From NCBI GenBank assembly GCA_964564435.1, contig CAZMAT010000007.1:1-64000 (forward strand): 64,000 nucleotides of DNA, in the 5' to 3' direction. Shown in pieces: positions 32,286-40,090 of the stretch. Below the pieces are notes generated by a model that was not told the origin of the DNA, searched no databases, and saw only the letters and a program-made list of their open reading frames with translations. The position numbers and the translations under genes were made by a program. This DNA is from Fermentibacter sp964564435. Lineage in GTDB: Bacteria; Fermentibacterota; Fermentibacteria; Fermentibacterales; Fermentibacteraceae. Position 1 is the stretch's first letter. The number at the start of each line of letters is the position of its first letter.

Positions 32286-33170
32286 TCAGTCGAAGGATGC
32301 CTTGATGGCCCCCCAAGTCGACGAGGACAGTGAGTTGACGTCGATTCCCAGTTCGCTCACGTACCTCTGCCCGTCGGTGCCGAGATAGCTCCAGAAGAAT
32401 GTCCCCCTCGACATGTAGGCCGAGGCGAGCCCGTAGGAGGAGCTGACGGACACGGGCAGGGCCGTGGAGCCTTCAGGGTATACCGTGTCGTTTATGACCA
32501 GGAAGAAGAAGAGGCTGGGGTGATCGTAGCAGGCGACGATGAGCCCGACGCTCGGTGCGTCGCATGAACCCGGCGTCGTCAGGGGATAGACGGCTATCCC
32601 GCTGATCTGGCCGGGTATGCCGGGCAGGTCGGCCGAGAACACCTCGGAGCCGTCGCTGTTGAAGGCGAAGATCCTGTAGGTCGAGGAGCTCTGCACGGAG
32701 TAGGACTCCCAGAGACAGTACCCGGGATAGGACTGGAAGGATTCGATCCCCCTGCCGTAGGAGCCGGCCGCGTTGGCATATCCGCTCCAGGTCCCGCTTC
32801 CGTCGGAATGATACAGCGTGGAAGAAGTCCAGGAGTTCACGAAGTACTCAACGTCGGTGCGCGCGACTCCGAAGCCCGATATCCCGGCGGGCCGGTCGAG
32901 GTACTCGATCATGGTCCCGTCGTCCGGATCAGCCGCGTAGATCCTGTTCTCCGTGCTGCTGACGAAGAGCAGCATCTCCGGATTGTCGACATACTCCAGA
33001 TCCAGGATCTGAAGGGAGTAGGGTGCCTGCCAGGTGTTGACGACGGAGATCGAGGGCCCGTCGCCCGCTCCTCCTTCCACTGGAGCGATGGATGTCATCC
33101 AGGAACCGTCGTCCCCCTGCAGGGACGAGAAGACGAGGCAGGTGAACAGAAGCACAGCGGAATGGAACAT
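32286..33170 (-). CDS. Secreted beta-rich protein with C-terminal TWG-IK motif
   Basis: This is a 294-aa exported protein of unknown function. The ATG at 33170 has GGAGGAGGGG upstream and opens a signal peptide (FHSAVLLFTCLVFSSLQG, residues 2-19). The body is rich in Ser, Tyr, Gly and aromatic residues with repeated blade-like units (LQILDLEYVDNPEMLLFVSS, NRIYAADPDDGTMIEYL, YRIFAFNSDGSEVF), suggesting a beta-propeller. The last residues, LSSSTWGAIKASFD, match the tail of the unrelated secreted protein at 62637-63353. A sorting or anchoring role for the tail is inference. It is flanked on both sides by copies of a duplicated intergenic element. Confidence 0.75.
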   Translation of the reverse strand: MFHSAVLLFTCLVFSSLQGDDGSWMTSIAPVEGGAGDGPSISVVNTWQAPYSLQILDLEYVDNPEMLLFVSSTENRIYAADPDDGTMIEYLDRPAGISGFGVARTDVEYFVNSWTSSTLYHSDGSGTWSGYANAAGSYGRGIESFQSYPGYCLWESYSVQSSSTYRIFAFNSDGSEVFSADLPGIPGQISGIAVYPLTTPGSCDAPSVGLIVACYDHPSLFFFLVINDTVYPEGSTALPVSVSSSYGLASAYMSRGTFFWSYLGTDGQRYVSELGIDVNSLSSSTWGAIKASFD

Positions 33171-33349
33171 GCGAACCCCCCTCCTCCGGGCCGCACCTTG
33201 CCCATCCCGCGGGTCTGCTGCTCGTGCCGAAGGGAACCGCATGGGCTGTTTCCGGTCCGGCAGAATTGAATATCGATCGCAATCCGGAAGATGGCAAATG
33301 CCATGCTTCGGTCGACGGTCCGGAGCTTCAGGTCCCGCCCGATATCTGT

Positions 33350-33649
33350 TTTGAAACCGTTGAAATGCAGCTGTATCTCAATGCATCGCAACAATATGGT
33401 CTGCTATCGGGTTCCGTCTTTTGCATGTACCGCGCAACATTGTACTGCTATAACTGCGGGATTATTCCATCAGGTCCTGTGTGTCTGTCAATGTGAGATG
33501 AGGAAATGAGGCCGAAGCGCCTCCGTGGAATCGGATATTACAGGCATGAACATTTTCCGGGCGCAATGATATCTCTCGAGAAAGTCGAGTGAGTCAGAAG
33601 CGTTGCGGGGGGAGCGGAAAGGGCGGGAGACAGATCCCCCGCCCCGTCC
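33350..33649. repeat. Copy 2 of the duplicated intergenic element, about 300 bp
   Basis: This is the partner of 31943-32267. It lies between the two minus-strand genes, downstream of the desulforedoxin-like gene. The 3' 60 bp (GCGGGGGGAGCGGAAAGGG through CCGTCC) are almost identical to copy 1; the rest is alignable with many substitutions. The 492-bp gap from 33171 to 33662 otherwise contains only the upstream region of the secreted-protein gene; I see no other coding sequence in it. Confidence 0.75.
33621..33644 (-). terminator. Terminator hairpin of the desulforedoxin-like gene
   Basis: GGGCGGG (33621-33627) pairs with CCCGCCC (33638-33644). On the minus strand it begins about 19 nt past the stop codon of the gene at 33663-33818 and is followed by TTTCC. 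It is the same hairpin as at 32238-32263. Confidence 0.55.
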
Positions 33650-33662
33650 CGGGATCAGTTGC

Positions 33663-33818
33663 TCAACCGCAGCAGCAGCAGCCCTTCTTCGGTTCCTTCT
33701 TCTGCATGGCCTGGCCGCAGCAGGTGAGAGTGGCACAGTTGTCGCCGCAGTCGCAGGCCTTGGAGACGGTGATCTCCATGCCGCACTGCCCGCAGACGAA
33801 GGTGTCGTCCTTCTTCAT
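33663..33818 (-). CDS. Cysteine-rich desulforedoxin-like small protein
   Basis: This 51-residue protein starts at ATG 33818, with AAGGAAGG upstream. The N-terminal 35 residues have a CxxC pair (Cys9, Cys12) and a later vicinal pair LTCCGQAM (Cys33, Cys34), the spacing logic of the desulforedoxin/desulfoferrodoxin N-terminal iron site (CxxC...CCG). It adds ACDCGDNC between them, and the protein ends KKGCCCCG. Eleven of 51 residues are cysteine. A rubredoxin-like Fe(SCys)4 or zinc site is likely; the extra cysteines could bind further metal. The gene stands alone with its own terminator. The family call is moderately sure, function unknown. Confidence 0.8.
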   Translation of the reverse strand: MKKDDTFVCGQCGMEITVSKACDCGDNCATLTCCGQAMQKKEPKKGCCCCG

Positions 33819-34002
33819 TCCATACCGCCTTCCTTGTTGTGGTTGTCAGAATGAAACATAACACACGAAGCCGGTCGGGAACAGCCGCCCGCCCCGGGAG
33901 AAAGCATCCGGACGATGGCTGGAATACGGACCCTTCTAGCGAGGATCCCCCGGTGTCTCCGCGGCCGTGACCGCTGACGGAACAACTCCGGCCGCGAGTA
34001 TG

Positions 34003-34008
34003 TATAAT
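34003..34008 (+). promoter_or_regulatory. Probable -10 element upstream of ridA
   Basis: A perfect TATAAT lies 37 nt before the ridA start, in a GC-rich background. The best -35 at 17-nt spacing, GAACAA (33980-33985), is poor. The 226-nt gap 33819-34044 between divergent genes otherwise shows nothing recognisable. Confidence 0.45.
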
Positions 34009-34044
34009 CGTCCTGACGGGATCACACACGAGGGAGGGCCAGAT

Positions 34045-34443
34045 TTGAGACCCCGGGGCATCCGCACCGACACGGCTCCCATGCCGGTAGGCCCGTACAG
34101 CCAGGCGGCCGCAGCCGGCGGCATCACGTTCATCTCCGGCCAGCTCGGGATCGATCCCGCGACAGGCAGGCTCGTGGAGGGGGTGGAGGCCCAGGCCTCA
34201 CGCGCCCTCGAGAACATCCGGGCCGTCCTGGCGGCAGGGGGGCTCTCCATGTCCGACGTAGCCAAGACGACCGTCCTGCTGGCCGACATGGCCGACTTTC
34301 CCGCGGTCAACTCCGTTTATGCCGGATTCTTCGAAGAGCCTTACCCGGCCAGGGCGGCCTTCGCCGTGAAGGCCCTGCCGCTCGGCGCCCTGGTCGAGAT
34401 CGAGGCCGTTGCAGTGCAGGCCGGGGGGAGATCAGATGCGTGA
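34045..34443 (+). CDS. ridA: RidA family reactive intermediate/imine deaminase
   Basis: RidA hydrolyses reactive enamine/imine intermediates such as 2-aminoacrylate. I place the start at TTG 34045 (MRPRGIRTDTAPMPVGPYSQAAAAGG), since GGAGGG lies about 7 nt upstream and the family begins near (K/R)..I.T..AP.P.GPYSQA. The 132-aa protein contains FISGQLGIDPATGRL, QASRALENIRAVLAAGG, and the signature ARAAFAVKALPLGALVEIEAVA, with the substrate Arg. Its stop overlaps the tolQ start by 8 nt, so it leads the Tol-Pal operon. Confidence 0.93.
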   Translation: MRPRGIRTDTAPMPVGPYSQAAAAGGITFISGQLGIDPATGRLVEGVEAQASRALENIRAVLAAGGLSMSDVAKTTVLLADMADFPAVNSVYAGFFEEPYPARAAFAVKALPLGALVEIEAVAVQAGGRSDA

Positions 34444-35098
34444 GGTCTTCGAAGTCCTCGGCCAGTCGGATTTCGTAACGAGCATCATCCTCATAGTCAT
34501 CCTGATCCTCTCGATTGGCTCCTGGGCGGTGGCCATAGCCAAGCTCAGGGAGTTCAGGAAGGTGCTGGGATCGTCCAGGCTCTTCATGGACGCCCTCAGG
34601 ACGACGGGAAAGCCCCCCGGGAACGACTTCTGGAGCCGCAGCAGGGAGATCGGGCCCCTCGCGAGGATGTACGCCGAGGCGGGGCGGTTCCTCCAGAGGC
34701 GCTCCGACTCGGGCCGGACGGGATCGCTCGATGCCGATGAAGCCGGCCTGCTCCGTTCCGCGCTGGAGCGCGAGGCCGGCGAGGATCTCTCCGAACGCGA
34801 GAGGAACATCGGCTTCCTGGCTACGGTGACGTCGATATCGCCGCTTCTCGGCCTCCTCGGGACGGTCTGGGGCATCCTGACGAGCTTCATAGGCATGAAG
34901 GAGACCGGCACCGCAGATCTCAGCGTCATCGGCTCGGGCGTTGCGAACGCTCTCACCACGACGGTCGCGGGCCTTCTTGCGGCCATACCGGCCAACATAT
35001 TCCACAACTTCGTGGTGGGCAGGATCAACTCGCTGGCCGGCGACATGGACAGGTTCCTCTCGGAACTCGTCGATGTATGCAGACGGGGCTCCCTGTGA
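34436..35098 (+). CDS. tolQ: TolQ/ExbB family proton-channel protein
   Basis: TolQ and TolR form the inner-membrane proton-driven motor that energises outer-membrane constriction. The 220-aa protein has TM1 (SIILIVILILSIGSWAVAIAKL, about residues 15-36), a long cytoplasmic loop, then GFLATVTSISPLLGLLGTVWGILTSFIGM (TM2) and VIGSGVANALTTTVAGLLAAIPANIFHN (TM3), the MotA/TolQ/ExbB signature. The ATG at 34436 overlaps ridA. Because tolR, tolB and pal follow, I call it TolQ rather than ExbB. Confidence 0.93.
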   Translation: MREVFEVLGQSDFVTSIILIVILILSIGSWAVAIAKLREFRKVLGSSRLFMDALRTTGKPPGNDFWSRSREIGPLARMYAEAGRFLQRRSDSGRTGSLDADEAGLLRSALEREAGEDLSERERNIGFLATVTSISPLLGLLGTVWGILTSFIGMKETGTADLSVIGSGVANALTTTVAGLLAAIPANIFHNFVVGRINSLAGDMDRFLSELVDVCRRGSL

Positions 35099-35511
35099 TC
35101 AGGACCCGCTACAGCCAGTTTTCGTCGATCAACATCACCAACCTGGTCGACGTGACGATGACCCTTCTGGTCGTCTTCATGCTCGCCGGGCCCGTCATGC
35201 ACCGGAGCGTGGACATAAGACCCCCTTCGAGCGACCAGGGCAGGATAATCCAGCGTCTCGACCCCGGAACCTCTCTCGTGGTCGAGCTCGATTCGCTCGG
35301 CAACCTCTCCGTCTCGGGCGAGCCCCTGCCCATGGCCGAACTCGCACCACTGGCCGAGGCGGCCCTCGCCTCCGGCAGGACGGAGGCCTTCGTCAGGGCC
35401 GACCGCGCCGTCAGGTACGAAGCGGTGGCGGCCACCCTCTCCGAACTCAGGAGAGGCGGTTACGAAAGCGTGGGCCTCGTCCAGGAGGCCGTCGCGGAGG
35501 TCGCGCGGTGA
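35095..35511 (+). CDS. tolR: TolR/ExbD family protein
   Basis: TolR is the periplasmic-domain partner of TolQ. The 138-aa protein starts at GTG 35095 in a GTGA overlap with tolQ, reading MIRTRYSQFSSINITNLVDVTMTLLVVFMLAGPVM. The Asp in NLVDVTMTLLVVFM (TM, about residues 15-31) is the conserved proton-pathway residue. The periplasmic domain ends with FVRADRAVRYEAVAATLSELRRGGYESVGLVQE, the ExbD/TolR core. An ATG six codons upstream is less likely. Confidence 0.93.
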   Translation: MIRTRYSQFSSINITNLVDVTMTLLVVFMLAGPVMHRSVDIRPPSSDQGRIIQRLDPGTSLVVELDSLGNLSVSGEPLPMAELAPLAEAALASGRTEAFVRADRAVRYEAVAATLSELRRGGYESVGLVQEAVAEVAR

Positions 35512-36221
35512 ACGCACGGGCGATTCTGATCTCGTCCCTCGGGCATGCAGGGGTGATCCTGATCCTCCTCATCGTGCAGGGATTCTCAGGACACTCCGAT
35601 CCTCTCGGAGGAGGCGACGCCGTGATGGTGAGCGTCGTCACCGTCGGGGAGCCGGGCCCGGCGGCGGAGCAGGCGGATGAACCGCCCCCGCTGGATGTCG
35701 AACCGGCCTCCGGGGACGTTCCCCCTGAACTCCAGGAGGATGCAGTCGAAACCGTCGATCCGGAGGATACCGCCCCTGTCGAGGACGTCACCGAGGACGT
35801 CCCGGAGGACGAGAATCCCGTCCATGTCGCCAATCCTCCCGAAGACCAGGTCCAGGATCCCGGCAGCCAGGCGCACCAGGTGGAAACCTCCGGGGCAGCC
35901 AGCGGCTATATCGCGGTGGATGCGGCGGGGGAGCCCGGCGGTGGCGCACCGGGTCCCGCCACCTACGAAGGAAGGGTTTTCGCCGCGATCAGGCGGAACT
36001 TCCGTACCTCAGCCGTGCCCGAACAGAGCTACAGGATCGAGATAACGGTCGGCCCCGGCGGCTCCATGGAGGTGGAGACGCTCAGGACGAGCGGAGTGGA
36101 CGTGTTCGACAGGGCTGTCGAGCATGCGCTGGCGATGGCGCAGATGCCGCCCTTCCCGCCGGGCAGGACCTCCCCCGCCGTCCTCAGGATCGAGTTCCTG
36201 GGGCTTTCCGCAGAGCAATGA
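35508..36221 (+). CDS. TonB/TolA-like energy transducer
   Basis: This 237-aa protein occupies the TolA position between tolR and tolB. It starts at GTG in a GTGA overlap and has one N-terminal membrane span (AILISSLGHAGVILILLIVQGF, about residues 5-26), a long Pro/Glu/Asp-rich periplasmic linker (about residues 50-125), and a C-terminal TonB-type domain. In that domain, YEGRVFAAIRRNFRTSAV through VDVFDRAVEHALAMAQMPPFPPG resembles the TonB C-terminal fold with the AL..A..PPFP motif. It probably bridges the motor to TolB/Pal. TolA and TonB cannot be separated by sequence alone here. Confidence 0.85.
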   Translation: MNARAILISSLGHAGVILILLIVQGFSGHSDPLGGGDAVMVSVVTVGEPGPAAEQADEPPPLDVEPASGDVPPELQEDAVETVDPEDTAPVEDVTEDVPEDENPVHVANPPEDQVQDPGSQAHQVETSGAASGYIAVDAAGEPGGGAPGPATYEGRVFAAIRRNFRTSAVPEQSYRIEITVGPGGSMEVETLRTSGVDVFDRAVEHALAMAQMPPFPPGRTSPAVLRIEFLGLSAEQ

Positions 36222-37438
36222 AGACGAGAGGAATCCACCCCATGGTTCGACCGGCCGTGCTCCTCGCCCTCTCAGCCGCCGCATCCGCAGGCGACTTCCT
36301 GCCGATGACCCCCATCGGCTCGGACTGCCTGCCCGTGAGCATCGAGATCGACGGCGACCGCGACTATACCCGCCCGGCCCTCGAGCAGCTCGAGGCGGAC
36401 GTCGACTTCTCCGGGCTCCTCATCACATCGCAGGATGCGGACGCCGGGATCTCGGCCAGGATTGACGAGAGCGGATCGCGGCTCAGGATGACCGCAGAAG
36501 TGACGGCCGGCGGTGAGGTCCTCCTGACCCGCGAGTACACCGCCTCCTCGAACGATCTGTACACGATGGTCCACGCCCTCGCCGACGACGCGGTCTTCGC
36601 CCTGACCGGCGAGAACGGCATCGCGAGCTGCCGGGTGGCTTTCGTGCTGCGCACGTCGGACGGGTACGCCCTGGCCTGCAGGGGATTCGACCCGCGCGGC
36701 TACTCGGCGCTGCTCCGCGACACGTCGGTCATCACGACTCCCGCGTGGAGCCCCGACGGATCGACCATAGCCTTCACATCCTTCCGGTCCGACAACGGCG
36801 ACCTGTACGCATACGACGTCGCGGAGGCAAGGGCGAGGCGGCTGCTCTCCCGGCAGGGCCTGAACACCACCCCGTGCTGGACGCCCGATGGCGCTTCCAT
36901 CGCGATCTCGGCGAGCGCGGAGGGGAACGCCGAGATATTCCTGTACTCCACGGGCAGCGGCTCCGTTTCCAGGCTCACCGCGCGAAGCTCGATCGAGACA
37001 TCTCCCACCGTGTCGCCGACGGGGCAGCAGGTGGCGTTCACGAGCGACAGGGCCGGCTCTCCACAGATCTACGTCATGGACATCACCGGATCCGGCGCCG
37101 CGAGGCTCAACTACGCCCACGGCTACTGCGACAGCCCCGCCTGGTCTCCCCGGGGAGACCAGATTGCCTATGCGGCGAGGGCTGGCGGCGCCATACACAT
37201 CTTCGTCTGCCGCGCGGACGGGAGCGAAGTCAGGCAGGTGACCTTCGAGGGCTCCCTAAACGAAGACCCCGCATGGGGGCCCACCGGGCGCCATCTGGCC
37301 TTCTCGAGCAACATGGACGGCCGAAGGGCCGTCTACGTCGTGGAACTCAACAGCCTCGCCGTGAAGCGGCTCACGGATTCCGGGGAGTGCTACTGTCCGA
37401 CCTGGTCGCCTGCGCGGGCGTCCCAGGCCGCCGACTGA
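36218..37438 (+). CDS. tolB: TolB periplasmic beta-propeller protein
   Basis: TolB is the periplasmic partner of Pal. The 406-aa sequence has an N-terminal signal (VRPAVLLALSAAASAGDF), a TolB N-terminal domain, then WD40-like PD40 propeller repeats with the recurrent TPAWSPDGSTIAFTS, TPCWTPDGASIAIS, SPTVSPTGQQVAFTSDRAG and SPAWSPRGDQIAYAA pattern (about residues 170-390). The ATG overlaps the preceding stop (ATGA); an in-frame ATG at 36242 is an alternative that starts right at the signal peptide. It is 11 nt upstream of pal. Confidence 0.93.
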   Translation: MKTRGIHPMVRPAVLLALSAAASAGDFLPMTPIGSDCLPVSIEIDGDRDYTRPALEQLEADVDFSGLLITSQDADAGISARIDESGSRLRMTAEVTAGGEVLLTREYTASSNDLYTMVHALADDAVFALTGENGIASCRVAFVLRTSDGYALACRGFDPRGYSALLRDTSVITTPAWSPDGSTIAFTSFRSDNGDLYAYDVAEARARRLLSRQGLNTTPCWTPDGASIAISASAEGNAEIFLYSTGSGSVSRLTARSSIETSPTVSPTGQQVAFTSDRAGSPQIYVMDITGSGAARLNYAHGYCDSPAWSPRGDQIAYAARAGGAIHIFVCRADGSEVRQVTFEGSLNEDPAWGPTGRHLAFSSNMDGRRAVYVVELNSLAVKRLTDSGECYCPTWSPARASQAAD

Positions 37439-37449
37439 AGGGGGATCGC

Positions 37450-37983
37450 ATGTTCTGGAGGAAGGCGTCCGTTCTGCTCCCTGTGCTGCTCATCGCGGCC
37501 GTCCTGGTGCCGGGGACATCGGGCTGCCGCAGGGACACCGACGACGGGTCCGACTCGACCATCGTCTTCACGCCCGACACGCTCGACTACGGCGTCTGGG
37601 ACACCGATACGCTGGTGACCGACCTGAGCTGGCTCGACACCCACCAGGCGAACCTGAGGGATGTCTTCTTCGAGTACGACTCGAACGAGCTCACGCAGGC
37701 CGCCACCGAGGCCCTGATGCAGGACGCCGCCTATCTCATGTCCAATCCCGGCTTCAAGGTCCTCATCGAGGGTCACTGCGACGAGCGCGGCACGATCGAC
37801 TACAACCTCGCCCTCGGCGAGCGCCGCGCCATCATGGTAAGGGACTTCCTGGTCAACTACGGCGTCGACTCCTCGCGTCTCCAGTACGTGAGCTACGGCA
37901 AGGAGAGGCCCTTCGTCACGGGTTCCGACGAGGCCTCCTGGGCCCAGAACCGCAGGGCCCACTTCCGGGCGCTCCCGGAATGA
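37450..37983 (+). CDS. pal: Peptidoglycan-associated lipoprotein Pal
   Basis: Pal is an outer-membrane lipoprotein that binds peptidoglycan through an OmpA-like domain. The ATG at 37450 opens a lipoprotein signal ending in Cys (VLVPGTSGC, Cys at about residue 26). After a linker, the OmpA domain reads DVFFEYDSNELTQAATEALMQDAAYLM, VLIEGHCDERGTIDYNLALGERRA (peptidoglycan-binding Asp and Arg present) and VSYGKERP. The length of 177 aa is typical. The stop overlaps cpoB (ATGA). Confidence 0.95.
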   Translation: MFWRKASVLLPVLLIAAVLVPGTSGCRRDTDDGSDSTIVFTPDTLDYGVWDTDTLVTDLSWLDTHQANLRDVFFEYDSNELTQAATEALMQDAAYLMSNPGFKVLIEGHCDERGTIDYNLALGERRAIMVRDFLVNYGVDSSRLQYVSYGKERPFVTGSDEASWAQNRRAHFRALPE

Positions 37984-38660
37984 CGCCGGCAAGGCTGTCG
38001 GCCGTAGCGGCTCTCGCCGTCCTGTGCGGATGCTGGGGCGGCCAGTTCGTAGACATGCCCGGCAGGGTGGAGAGGATGGAGGCGGGTCAGGAGCGGGTCG
38101 AGACCACGCTCGACTCGATGCGGACGGTGATGGGCACGCACGAGTCGCTCCTGAGGGGTCTGCAGGCCCAGTCGGGCAGCAGGGCCACGGAGCTGGTCGA
38201 GCAGATGGCCGAGCTCACCGCCGAGATGGAATCCCTCCTGGGCCGGATGGGCTCCGGCATCTCGTACGCCGCTCCCGGTGACTCCACTTCGCGATCCGAG
38301 CAGCTCGCCTTCGACGAGGCCTATCTCCAGTACCAGCAGAGGAGCTACGCGACCGCGGCCGAGGGGTTCCAGTCGATCCTCGCGGCAAGCCCGGGCGGGG
38401 CGCTGGCCGACGATGCCCTGTACTACGCCGCCCTGTGCCACGAGGGCCTCTCCCTCGCCCACATGGCGATCGAGGAGCTCGTGGCACTGTCCATCATGTT
38501 CCCCGATTCGGAGAGGGCGCCGGCAGCGCTCTCGAGGGCAGCCGCCATCTACGGGGCGCACGGTGCGGAATCCGACAGGGACAGGCTCCTGGAGACCATC
38601 CTCGAGGTGTACCCGGATTCCGAGGAGGCCAGGCTGGCCGAAGCCGCCCTCCAGAAGTGA
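37980..38660 (+). CDS. cpoB: CpoB/YbgF-like lipoprotein with coiled coil and TPR repeats
   Basis: CpoB coordinates peptidoglycan synthesis with Tol-driven constriction. The 226-aa protein has a lipoprotein signal (SAVAALAVLCGC, Cys at about residue 18), a predicted coiled coil (about residues 30-90, with RVERMEAGQERVETTLDSMRT), and C-terminal TPR-type repeats (FDEAYLQYQQRSYATAAEGFQSIL, ALADDALYYAALCHEGL, SERAPAALSRAAAIYGAHG). This is the standard YbgF organisation and tol-pal position, although the predicted lipid anchor differs from the E. coli soluble protein. Confidence 0.88.
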   Translation: MTPARLSAVAALAVLCGCWGGQFVDMPGRVERMEAGQERVETTLDSMRTVMGTHESLLRGLQAQSGSRATELVEQMAELTAEMESLLGRMGSGISYAAPGDSTSRSEQLAFDEAYLQYQQRSYATAAEGFQSILAASPGGALADDALYYAALCHEGLSLAHMAIEELVALSIMFPDSERAPAALSRAAAIYGAHGAESDRDRLLETILEVYPDSEEARLAEAALQK

Positions 38661-38676
38661 GACACCGGCCCCGCGC

Positions 38677-38705
38677 TTTACCGGAGCCCCCCGGTTTCGG
38701 ATAAT
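38677..38705 (+). promoter_or_regulatory. Sigma70-type promoter of tRNA-Leu (and possibly tig-clpPX)
   Basis: TTTACC (38677-38682), a 17-nt spacer and GATAAT (38700-38705) match the consensus at 4/6 and 5/6 positions. The expected start near 38712 lies 17 nt before the tRNA. Since tig follows the tRNA by 19 nt with no terminator visible, the same transcript could continue into tig. Confidence 0.7.
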
Positions 38706-38728
38706 TGTGGCTTGTCCGCCCCCCCGAC

Positions 38729-38813
38729 GCGAGAGTGGCGGAACTGGCAGACGCGCCAGATTTAGGATCTGGTAGGGCAACCTGTGGGGGTTCGAGTCCC
38801 CCCTCTCGCACCA
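38729..38813 (+). tRNA. trnL: tRNA-Leu (anticodon TAG)
   Basis: This is an 85-nt class II tRNA with a long variable arm. The acceptor GCGAGAG (38729-38735) pairs with CTCTCGC (38803-38809), followed by discriminator A and encoded CCA (38811-38813). The anticodon stem CCAGA/TCTGG encloses TTTAGGA, giving anticodon TAG at 38763-38765, which reads CUN leucine codons. The T arm contains GGTTCGAGTCC. Confidence 0.97.
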
Positions 38814-38832
38814 GCCAACAGAAACGGGAGCA

Positions 38833-40077
38833 ATGGGTCACGAAATCATCAGCAGGTCCGGCGGCTCGGCCGTCGTGCGTTTCACGGCCGAGAGCGGCAT
38901 GGTCGACTCCCTCTTCGCGAAGGTCAGGACGAAGATCAACAGGGAGCTGAAGATCCCCGGCTTCAGGCCCGGCCACATCCCGAGGAGCATGATAGACGGC
39001 AGGTTCGGCAACCTGGTCAGGGCCGAGGTGGCCGACGACCTCAGGGAGGCCCTGGTCGCCTCCCTGCTGGACGAGCAGGACTGGGTCCTCTCCGGGCGCG
39101 ACGCGGCAGGGAGCGATGTCCTGCCCGTGGAGCACGAGGACTATGTCTTCGAGCAGTCCTTCACGCTCTTCGAGCTCGAGGCCCCCGAAGGCTACGACCG
39201 CCTCGAACTGGAACTGCCGGTGTTCGATGCCGGCGAAGCCGTGGACAGGACTCTGGAGGCCCTGCGCTGGAAGCTGGTCGACTACCGGAAGGTGGACAGG
39301 CCCTCCAAGGACCTCGACCTCGTCCTGGTTGACGCGAGCCGCCCGGGCGACGCCAGGGAGCCCGAGAAGATGGCCCTCCGCATTGGAAGGGCCGACCTCG
39401 GCGCCGGGCTCGACGCTCTGCTGACCGGCCGTTCCCCTGGCGACTCCTTCACTGCCCGCATAGAGTTCGATGCCGCGGTCGAGGGAGCCGAGAACGGCAA
39501 ACCCACGAGATTCGAGGTCGCCGAAGTGCGGGAGCCTGTTCTGCCTGAGCTGGACGACGAACTGGCGAAGAAGGCCAGCGGGTTCAAGACCCTCGAGGAG
39601 TTCAGGGCTTCGATCCGCGAGAGGGCGGAGGCCCGCTGGAGGATCGACAGGCAGGAGATGCTGGAGTCGCAGGCCCTGGAGAGGATTCTCTCCGGAATGA
39701 CGTTCGAGCCCCCTGCGTACATGGTGGAGAACCTCACCGAGGATCTGGCGAGGAACCTCGAGGGAGGCCGCGACGAGGAGACCGACAAGGCCCTGAGGGA
39801 GATAGCCGCGAGGAAGGTCCGCGAGTTCCTCGTCCTCCGCGCCATCGGCATCAGGGAGTCGATCGGCCCGTCCGAGGAGGAGATCGCGAAGGAGACCGCC
39901 GGCACCGGGTCCCGCTCGTCGGCCGTCGACAGGATAAGGAACCGCCGGACCATGGAGTACATTCTCTCGAAGGCCGGCATCCGCGATGCGGCTCCAGCGC
40001 CGCAGCAGGCGGACGAAGCCGTGCAGGGCCAGGGCTGGTCCTGGAGGGAATGCGAGCCACCCGTCCCTGCGGACTGA
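38833..40077 (+). CDS. tig: Trigger factor
   Basis: Trigger factor is the ribosome-bound chaperone and peptidyl-prolyl isomerase at the tunnel exit (bound to L23). The 414-aa protein has the N-terminal ribosome-binding signature KIPGFRPGHIPRSMI (about residues 41-55), a divergent PPIase-like middle (about residues 150-235), and the long helical C-terminal domain with FKTLEEFRASIRERAEARWRIDRQEMLESQALERIL. It starts 19 nt after tRNA-Leu and 13 nt before clpP; tig-clpP-clpX is a common order. Confidence 0.92.
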   Translation: MGHEIISRSGGSAVVRFTAESGMVDSLFAKVRTKINRELKIPGFRPGHIPRSMIDGRFGNLVRAEVADDLREALVASLLDEQDWVLSGRDAAGSDVLPVEHEDYVFEQSFTLFELEAPEGYDRLELELPVFDAGEAVDRTLEALRWKLVDYRKVDRPSKDLDLVLVDASRPGDAREPEKMALRIGRADLGAGLDALLTGRSPGDSFTARIEFDAAVEGAENGKPTRFEVAEVREPVLPELDDELAKKASGFKTLEEFRASIRERAEARWRIDRQEMLESQALERILSGMTFEPPAYMVENLTEDLARNLEGGRDEETDKALREIAARKVREFLVLRAIGIRESIGPSEEEIAKETAGTGSRSSAVDRIRNRRTMEYILSKAGIRDAAPAPQQADEAVQGQGWSWRECEPPVPAD

Positions 40078-40090
40078 AGGGAGACCAGGC

